9,874 bases of DNA from JAMCRM01 sp041685075 (GTDB taxonomy: Bacteria > Acidobacteriota > Terriglobia > Bryobacterales > Bryobacteraceae), in assembly GCA_041685075.1 (NCBI GenBank), contig JAWLGN010000205.1, forward strand, positions 1 to 9,874, read 5' to 3'. Both the position numbers and the translations under genes were made by a program. Positions 1 through 4,686 of the stretch are shown here, piece by piece. The notes below the pieces were generated by a model, which worked only from the letters and a program-made list of their open reading frames with translations, ran no database searches and was not told where the DNA came from. The stretch's first letter is position 1. Every line of letters begins with the position of its first letter.

Positions 1-1737
1 GGCGGCCGCCACGCTGTCGGCGAGATTGTCGCCCACGATGCTGACCAGGGCGCCGGGAGCGATCTTGGCGGCATCCTGGCCGCCGGAGAGGGTGGCGCCA
101 ATGGCCTGAGCTATCACCTCGGCGTTCTCGGATGCCTGGGCGCTGTAGCGCACCTGGTTGCCGTCCGAGCCGGGGGCGCGGGAGGTGAGCACAACGGTGG
201 AGGTGCTGAAATTGGGGGTGGCGAAGACGTAAGGGTCGCCGTCGCCGGCGTTGATCAAATCCACCAGGGCCGCAACCACGCTGTCGGCGGTGTCGTCGGC
301 GGTGAACTCGTAGGTGTACTCCTCGTCCATGATGGTGATGGTGACGGAGTCCCCTTCCTTAACCGTGCCGCCAAGCCCCACCTGCCCGACGGCATAGATC
401 TCGAAGCTGGCCGCGTTGCGCACTCCGGTATAGGGGATGTTGTGCTCGCCCATGGAGTAGACGTTGATGCGGCGGTTGAATGTGTCGCTGACGTAGAGGT
501 TGGTGCCGTCCCAGGCGAGCGACATGGGGGTGCGCATGGAGTCGGCCGCGTCGGAAGCCTGGTTGATGCCGCCGGCGAGCTGGCCGATGACGTGGTCGGC
601 CGCCTGCCCGTTCTCGGTGGGGATGCCTTTGAAGACCAGCACGCGGTCGTTGCCGCCGTCGGCGATGAACAGCAGGTTGCGGACCGGGTCGGCCAGGGCG
701 AACCGCGGGAAGCTGAGGGTGGCGTTGCAGCGTGCCGGATAGATGTCGTTGCCGTCCTCATCCTGGCTTACGGGCGCGCAGAGTACCCCCACGGCCTTCT
801 CGTTCTCGAAACGGTAGGAGTAGTTGGCGATGGCGCTGGTCATGTCGGGCTGGCCGATGACCACGTCGGCAGGCTGTCCGTTGGAGGCGGGGAGGCTGTT
901 CCAGATGAGCACGCGGTTGTACCCCAGGTCGGCGACGTAGAGGCGCTGGCCGTCGTAGGTCACGGAGACGGGGTTGAGCAGGTTATCGGCGCGGGCGGCC
1001 ACCTGGTCGAGAAGTTCCGGAGTGCCGGTGTTGAAATCGGGATGGCCCAGGACGAGGTCGGGTTCCTGGCCGTTTTGGGTGGGGAAGCTGTTCCAGATGA
1101 GTATGCGGCTGTTGCCGGTGTCGGCGACGAAAAGCTTGCCGCTATGAATCCACACGCCCTGCGGTCCCCTCATGGAGCGCCGGTTGGGCGGCCGCGCCGG
1201 GATCCCCGTCGTGAAATCCTGTTGCCCCAGCACGATATCGGCGGGCTGGTTGTTGCCGCCGGGGATGGAGAGCCAGATGAGCACGCGGTTGTTGTCGGTA
1301 TCGGCTACCGCCACCACGTTGCCGTCGGATGCCACCGCGGTGGGCTTACGCATGGCCGATTGCGAGCGGCCCCACTCGGTTTTCTCGAAATCCGGCTGGC
1401 CCAGCACGGTATTGGCCTGGCCTACGCAGATAGGACAGCGCTGGGTGTAGAGCAGTTCGTCGGTAGGCTTGGGGAGGCCTCCCGACACGTTGCGGAAGAT
1501 GAGGACGCGATTGTTTTGCGGCGTGGAAGAAACGGGATTGGAATCCGCGACGAAGAGCGTGTCGTTGGCAAAAGCTAATCCGCTGACGCCTCCGAGCAGG
1601 CGCTCGCTGGCGCCGGGATCCTGCCGGGTGGCCTGCGGCTGGCCGATAAATAACCGGGCGGCCTGCCCGGTAGCAAAATCAATGTCGGCAGCCGATGCGG
1701 CCGCCGCCGTGAGAAGCAAAAACAGAATGCACTTCAT
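1..1737 (-). CDS. Secreted NHL-repeat beta-propeller protein with Soli_cterm-like C-terminal region (3' end outside window)
   Basis: The first 579 codons are present and the frame is still open at the window edge. It starts at the ATG at 1735-1737. Residues 1-16 (MKCILFLLLTAAAASA, then ADID) look like a cleaved signal peptide, so the protein is probably exported. The body holds six similar blade motifs of the form A-D-x-x-N-x-R-V-L-I-W, near residues 62-80, 143-155, 203-215, 267-279, 357-369 and 414-426. Most blades are linked by V-L-G-Q-P-D-F-like turns. This is the NHL beta-propeller pattern. Two cysteine pairs are visible: C101/C104 (C-P-I-C) and C320/C337. The second pair encloses an acidic D-E-D-G-N-D loop. 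R-N-A-A-S-F at 440-445 and I-A-P-G-A-L-V-S-I-V-G-D-N-L at 559-572 match the two ends of the opening motif of the Solibacter C-terminal domain. Between them sits an extra segment of about 110 residues. It has its own promoter, so it is probably monocistronic or first in its unit. The ligand and role are unknown; binding to a surface partner or polymer is only a guess from the fold. Confidence 0.88.
   Translation of the reverse strand, partial: MKCILFLLLTAAAASAADIDFATGQAARLFIGQPQATRQDPGASERLLGGVSGLAFANDTLFVADSNPVSSTPQNNRVLIFRNVSGGLPKPTDELLYTQRCPICVGQANTVLGQPDFEKTEWGRSQSAMRKPTAVASDGNVVAVADTDNNRVLIWLSIPGGNNQPADIVLGQQDFTTGIPARPPNRRSMRGPQGVWIHSGKLFVADTGNSRILIWNSFPTQNGQEPDLVLGHPDFNTGTPELLDQVAARADNLLNPVSVTYDGQRLYVADLGYNRVLIWNSLPASNGQPADVVIGQPDMTSAIANYSYRFENEKAVGVLCAPVSQDEDGNDIYPARCNATLSFPRFALADPVRNLLFIADGGNDRVLVFKGIPTENGQAADHVIGQLAGGINQASDAADSMRTPMSLAWDGTNLYVSDTFNRRINVYSMGEHNIPYTGVRNAASFEIYAVGQVGLGGTVKEGDSVTITIMDEEYTYEFTADDTADSVVAALVDLINAGDGDPYVFATPNFSTSTVVLTSRAPGSDGNQVRYSAQASENAEVIAQAIGATLSGGQDAAKIAPGALVSIVGDNLADSVAAA
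130..402 (-). other. Inserted beta-rich domain splitting the Soli_cterm-like motif
   Basis: This covers about residues 446-536 of the partial secreted protein, between N-A-A-S-F and the linker that leads to I-A-P-G. The segment alternates short beta-like stretches (V-T-I-T-I, Y-T-Y-E-F-T-A) with a helix-like A-D-S-V-V-A-A-L-V-D-L-I-N-A. It then has a strand ending V-V-L-T-S-R-A-P-G-S-D-G-N. This order (strands, helix with L-I-N-A, strand with L-T-S-R-x-x-G-x-x-G-N) resembles small repeat domains in other acidobacterial and Rhs-like surface proteins. That resemblance is from memory and unverified. The boundaries are approximate. Confidence 0.5.
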
Positions 1738-1763
1738 GCTGATGACAGGACGCCTTCCCTGAA

Positions 1764-1790
1764 CCGGCCGCCCACCGCTCCCGCGGCCGG
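1764..1790 (-). other. GC hairpin in the 5' leader of the NHL gene
   Basis: There is a perfect 8-bp inverted repeat: CCGGCCGC at 1764-1771 pairs with GCGGCCGG at 1783-1790 around an 11-base loop. It lies between the predicted transcription start (near 1809) and the ATG at 1737. No T-run follows on the minus strand, so it is not an ordinary intrinsic terminator. It could stabilise the leader or affect translation; nothing else in the sequence decides its role. Confidence 0.5.
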
Positions 1791-1815
1791 AAGTCGGATG
1801 TGTTATTACGTTGCA

Positions 1816-1824
1816 ATTATAACA
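1816..1824 (-). promoter_or_regulatory. Extended -10 promoter for the NHL gene
   Basis: Read on the minus strand, 1824-1816 is TGTTATAAT, a perfect TATAAT -10 box with the upstream TGn extension. No good -35 hexamer is seen 16-18 bases further upstream, which an extended -10 can compensate for. The implied start near 1809 gives a leader of about 72 bases. The box lies downstream of the tonB terminator, which supports independent transcription of the NHL gene. Confidence 0.65.
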
Positions 1825-1873
1825 AGCCTGAGAGACGAAGCCGGATGGACTCAGGTTTCGGACCGATTGCGGG

Positions 1874-1906
1874 AAAAGAAAAAAGGCGGCCCGTTGTCGG
1901 ACCGCC
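1874..1906 (-). terminator. Intrinsic terminator after tonB
   Basis: On the minus strand the sequence forms GGCGG-x-CC / GG-x-CCGCC around a 6-base loop: 1902-1906 pairs with 1885-1889 and 1899-1900 pairs with 1891-1892, with one mismatch between. The stem is followed directly by TTTTTTCTTTT (1884-1874). It begins 28 bases after the tonB stop codon and has the expected structure of a rho-independent terminator for that gene. Confidence 0.88.
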
Positions 1907-1934
1907 CGCATGATTGGGGATGGAGGCCTGCGTC

Positions 1935-2933
1935 TTACAGCAGGCGGAAATTCACTTCGATGGTGGCGGCCACGGTGACGGCCTTGCCGTCCTTGTAGCC
2001 GGGGCGGAAGCGCCACTTGTTCACGGCTTCGATGGCCTTCTCGTCGAGGCCCAGCCCGAGGCTGCGCACCACCCGCAGATTCCTGGCCTTGCCGCTGGGA
2101 TCCACTTCCACGTAAAGCACCACGGTGCCCTGATACTTCGCCTTGCGGGCTTCCTCGGAATATTCGGGTTCCACCTTGTACAGCAGGGAGGGCGCGGTCA
2201 CGCCGCCGCCGACGCGGAAGACGCCGCCGCCGACGCCGCCGCCCTCGCCGGGGCCGAAGCCGCCGCCTTTACCCGAACCGACGCCGCCGCCGGAACCGGT
2301 GCCGATACCGCCGCCGGACCCCGGGCCGCTGGATGGCGGTCCGATCTTGGCCAGGGGATCGCCCCATACGTTCATGTTCACCTGGGGCAGCGGCACGTTC
2401 GGCGGAACGATGATGGTGGGTTCCATCGCCAGCTTGGGCTCGGGATTGTGGATCACCGCCGCGGGCGGGGTGAACTGGCGCAGCGAGGGACGGGGGAGCC
2501 TGCCCTTGCTCGGCGGCAGAGGCGAATTGTCGCCGCCGCCACCGCCGCCGCCCATGGCCTGCTCCTTGGGCGGCATCTTGGGTACATAGGGCTCAAGCTC
2601 GGGCGTGAAGATAGGGGTTACGTTGCGTGCCACCACTTCCTGCACCGCCTCGCTCGAAGCCGCGGTGAACAGCAGCGCCACAATGCCTACGTGCAACGCC
2701 ACCGACATCACGCCGGACTGCTTGCTGCGGCCGTAGGAGCCCCAGATGCTCTTCACCGCGACAGGCTTGGATGTCACCTCGAGCGGAGGCAACTTGGGCG
2801 GACGAATGAAATCCCGGACGTTGTTTACCAGGGATAGAAACCAGGGGGTCTCCACCTCCTGCGCCAGAAGCCGATTCAGATGCACATCGGCATCCGCCGC
2901 CGGATTGGGTGTCGCATTGTTCAACTCGGACAT
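1935..2933 (-). CDS. tonB: TonB-family energy transducer
   Basis: The product is 332 residues long. TonB proteins sit in the inner membrane, span the periplasm and pass proton-motive energy from ExbB/ExbD to outer-membrane receptors. Residues 1-73 are cytoplasmic and include a proline-rich stretch (R-P-P-K-L-P-P-L, 44-51). Residues 75-93 form one hydrophobic segment. A long Pro/Gly linker follows, with seven consecutive glycines at 128-134 and a Gly-Gly-x region at 203-245. The C-terminal TonB domain (about 247-332) shows Y-x-x-E-A-R-K-A-K-Y-Q-G-T-V-V-L-Y-V, L-D-E-K-A-I-E-A-V and the W-R-F-R-P-G signature at 307-312. In this family the periplasmic spacer is commonly Pro/Lys rich, so the glycine-rich version is notable. 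No exbB, exbD or receptor gene is in the window, so its partners are unknown. A promoter and a terminator flank it, which makes it a single-gene unit. The upstream GGCGGAA gives only a weak ribosome site. Confidence 0.88.
   Translation of the reverse strand: MSELNNATPNPAADADVHLNRLLAQEVETPWFLSLVNNVRDFIRPPKLPPLEVTSKPVAVKSIWGSYGRSKQSGVMSVALHVGIVALLFTAASSEAVQEVVARNVTPIFTPELEPYVPKMPPKEQAMGGGGGGGDNSPLPPSKGRLPRPSLRQFTPPAAVIHNPEPKLAMEPTIIVPPNVPLPQVNMNVWGDPLAKIGPPSSGPGSGGGIGTGSGGGVGSGKGGGFGPGEGGGVGGGVFRVGGGVTAPSLLYKVEPEYSEEARKAKYQGTVVLYVEVDPSGKARNLRVVRSLGLGLDEKAIEAVNKWRFRPGYKDGKAVTVAATIEVNFRLL
2199..2327 (-). repeat. Gly-Gly-x coding repeat in the TonB linker
   Basis: On the minus strand this run of GGC/GGN codons encodes residues 203-245 of the TonB-family protein, in units such as G-S-G-G-G, G-K-G-G-G and G-E-G-G-G. 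A second tract at 2532-2552 encodes seven glycines with near-identical GGC codons. Both are low-complexity, GC-rich tracts where in-frame length changes between strains would be expected. Confidence 0.7.
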
Positions 2934-3047
2934 GCTTTCCGCCAGATCTCCCAGGGTCTTGAAGGCGCCGTTCGCTATTTTGACGCCGCCGTCAAACGCT
3001 GAGTTACAGCTTTTGGAAACCCGAACGCCGACGCACTCAGCGCTTAT

Positions 3048-3077
3048 TTTATCACATCTCCCCGGTTATCAAGTCAA
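3048..3077 (-). promoter_or_regulatory. Promoter of tonB
   Basis: On the minus strand TTGACT (3077-3072) lies 18 bases upstream of GATAAA (3053-3048), within TGATAAAAT. The -35 box matches the sigma-70 consensus at 5 of 6 positions. The predicted start near 3041 leaves a leader of about 108 bases before the tonB ATG. CCCCGG (3060-3065) and CCGGGG (3088-3093) form a 6-bp inverted repeat around the -35 box, which might be a regulator site. Confidence 0.6.
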
Positions 3078-3111
3078 TACGAGTCAGCCGGGGGTGCGGG
3101 ACGTTCTCAGA

Positions 3112-3128
3112 CAAAAATCCCATTTTTG
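3112..3128. repeat. AT-rich 7-bp inverted repeat upstream of tonB
   Basis: CAAAAAT (3112-3118) and ATTTTTG (3122-3128) are exact inverted copies separated by CCC. The element sits about 35 bases upstream of the tonB -35 box, in an AT-rich patch of an otherwise GC-rich region. A protein-binding site or weak hairpin is possible; the sequence does not say which. Confidence 0.4.
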
Positions 3129-3175
3129 GAATATCCGTCATGAGACAGCGTCGGGCTCTCACATCTATGTTTACG

Positions 3176-3196
3176 AAACCGCCGCTCCGGCGGTTT
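3176..3196 (-). terminator. Hairpin after purF, probable terminator
   Basis: AAACCGCCG (3176-3184) and CGGCGGTTT (3188-3196) form a perfect 9-bp stem with a 3-base loop, about 72 bases after the purF stop. The minus-strand tail is only TTT-CGTAAAC, so the T-run is short. It is symmetric enough to act in either direction. It is the best candidate for the end of the purQLF transcript. Confidence 0.6.
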
Positions 3197-3268
3197 CCCG
3201 CTCCCCGGATCGTCTCTGTGCCGGCGTGCACGCCCTCCATGGCTCGAACCGGGGCGGAGGCGAGCATT

Positions 3269-4684
3269 CTAACACCGCCTCGTCCTGGCCGTCATCAATT
3301 GTTCGATATTGACCAGCTCGGTCGGGTACTCGCCCGTGTAGCAGGCGTAACAATATTGCCGGCGTTCGTCGTCAGCGACGGCTTTGCGCAGCGAGGCCAG
3401 CGAGAGATAGCCCAGGCTGTCGGCGCCCACGAAGCGGCGGATGTCCTCCACGCTGCTGTTGGCGGCGATGAGTTCGCTCTTGGTAGGGGTGTCCACCCCA
3501 TAAAAACAGGGAGATATGGTCGGGGGGCAGGAAATGCGCAGGTGCACTTCGAGCGCGCCGGCCTCCCGCACCATGCGGACGATCTTGCGGCTGGTCGTGC
3601 CGCGCACGATGGAGTCGTCCACCAGGATGACGCGCTTGCCCTCCAGCAGGTACCGCACCGGGTTGAGCTTGAGCTTGACGCCGAAGTCGCGGATGGCCTG
3701 GGAGGGTTCGATAAAGGTCCGGCCGACGTAATGGTTCCGGATGAGGCCGTGGCGGAAGGGGAGGCCGGATTCGGCGGCGTAGCCCAGGGCGGCGGCCACG
3801 CCGGAGTCCGGCACCGGAACCACGATATCGGCGTCGGCGGGGCATTCACGCGCCAGCAGCCGGCCCATCATTTCGCGCGATTTCTGCACCGAGCGGCCGA
3901 AGACCACCGAATCCGGGCGCGAGAAGTAGACGTGCTCGAAGACGCAGTGGGCGCGGGGACGCTCGGGAGCGTAGCGCTCGCGCGTGATGCCTTCCGGTCC
4001 CACCATCACCATCTCGCCCGGTTCGACCTCGGTCATATAAGATGCGCCGATGAGGTCGAAGGCGCAGGTTTCCGAGGCGAAAACGTGGCAGACGCCGCCG
4101 GCAAACTCCATCTGGGCCATGGAGAGGGGGCGGAAGCCGTGGGGGTCGCGCGCCACGATGACGCGATCTTCGGCCAGAAAGACCAGAGAGAAGGCGCCCT
4201 CCAGTTGCAGTAGAGCTTCCCGGAGGGCGCGGGCCACGGAACGCTCGCGCGAGCGGGCCACCAGGTGGAGCACCACCTCGGTGTCGCTGTTGGACTGGAA
4301 GATGGAGCCTTCGGCCTCCAGTTCCTCGCGGAGTTCCCGGGCGTTGGTAAGGTTGCCGTTGTGCGCCACCGCGATGCGCCCCTTGGAGCATTGCACGGCG
4401 AAGGGCTGGGCGTTAACCGCGCTGGTTTCGCCGGCGGTGGAGTAGCGGGTGTGCCCGATGGCGCAGGGGCCAGGGAGTTCGGCCAGCAGGGGGCGCGTGA
4501 AGATATCGGCCACGTGCCCCATGGCTTTCTTGCAATAGATGCGCGAGCCATCGCTGGTGGCGATGCCGGCGCTTTCCTGGCCGCGGTGCTGGAGTGCGTA
4601 GAGGCCCAGGTAGGCCATCTTGGCGGCTTCGGGGTGACCGTGCACGGCGAAGACGCCGCACTCCTCGTGGAACTTATCGAACAT
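3269..4684 (-). CDS. purF: Amidophosphoribosyltransferase, first step of purine synthesis
   Basis: The 471-residue enzyme makes 5-phosphoribosylamine from PRPP and glutamine, the committed step of IMP synthesis in the cytoplasm. The N-terminal Ntn-type glutaminase domain (about 1-230) has Cys9 as the presumed nucleophile after a short propeptide (M-F-D-K-F-H-E-E), then C-G-V-F, Q-H-R-G-Q-E (32-37) and H-N-G-N-L (108-112). The C-terminal phosphoribosyltransferase domain has V-P-D-S-G (291-295) and the PRPP-binding loop V-I-L-V-D-D-S-I-V-R-G-T-T-S (352-365). Cys247, Cys393, Cys445 and Cys448 match the four 4Fe-4S ligands of the Bacillus subtilis enzyme (C-Y-A-C-Y-T-G near the end). It is therefore the oxygen-sensitive iron-sulfur class with a propeptide. 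The start is fixed by the propeptide length and by GGGAGG five bases before the ATG. It lies two bases after the purL stop, so it is the last gene of a purQ-purL-purF unit. Confidence 0.97.
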   Translation of the reverse strand: MFDKFHEECGVFAVHGHPEAAKMAYLGLYALQHRGQESAGIATSDGSRIYCKKAMGHVADIFTRPLLAELPGPCAIGHTRYSTAGETSAVNAQPFAVQCSKGRIAVAHNGNLTNARELREELEAEGSIFQSNSDTEVVLHLVARSRERSVARALREALLQLEGAFSLVFLAEDRVIVARDPHGFRPLSMAQMEFAGGVCHVFASETCAFDLIGASYMTEVEPGEMVMVGPEGITRERYAPERPRAHCVFEHVYFSRPDSVVFGRSVQKSREMMGRLLARECPADADIVVPVPDSGVAAALGYAAESGLPFRHGLIRNHYVGRTFIEPSQAIRDFGVKLKLNPVRYLLEGKRVILVDDSIVRGTTSRKIVRMVREAGALEVHLRISCPPTISPCFYGVDTPTKSELIAANSSVEDIRRFVGADSLGYLSLASLRKAVADDERRQYCYACYTGEYPTELVNIEQLMTARTRRC

Positions 4685-4686
4685 GG

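Larger units (their letters stand above)
2934..3268. other. purF-tonB intergenic region
   Basis: This 335-bp gap has no convincing gene. It holds the hairpin after purF (3176-3196), a 12-bp perfect palindrome GGCGTGCACGCC (3223-3234) in the purF 3' leader, and an AT-rich inverted repeat CAAAAAT-CCC-ATTTTTG (3112-3128). It also holds the tonB promoter (3048-3077) and a tonB leader of about 108 bases. Short open frames crossing it show no recognisable motif and run through the hairpin. Confidence 0.7.

Noticed and set aside
442..1578. A 378-codon plus-strand frame
   Set aside because: It is in register opposite the NHL gene. Its repeated D-E-H-A-V-V pattern is only the mirror of the blade repeats on the minus strand.
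2210..2330. GCC/CGG-rich repeat considered as a CRISPR or mobile-element repeat
   Set aside because: It is a glycine-coding tract within tonB, with no regular repeat-spacer structure.
1914..2837. A 307-codon plus-strand frame
   Set aside because: It is an in-register antisense shadow of tonB; its Ala/Asp repeats come from the glycine codons of the linker, and it crosses no promoter or ribosome site.
3236..3256. GGTTCGAGCC on the minus strand, resembling a tRNA T-loop
   Set aside because: The bases on either side do not form a T-stem, and no anticodon arm, D-arm or acceptor stem can be drawn around it.
3052..3267. A 71-codon minus-strand frame between purF and tonB
   Set aside because: It passes straight through the 9-bp hairpin and ends at the tonB promoter. 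It has no ribosome site and no recognisable motif.
3140..4213. A 357-codon plus-strand frame
   Set aside because: It is an in-register shadow of purF and contains no recognisable motif.
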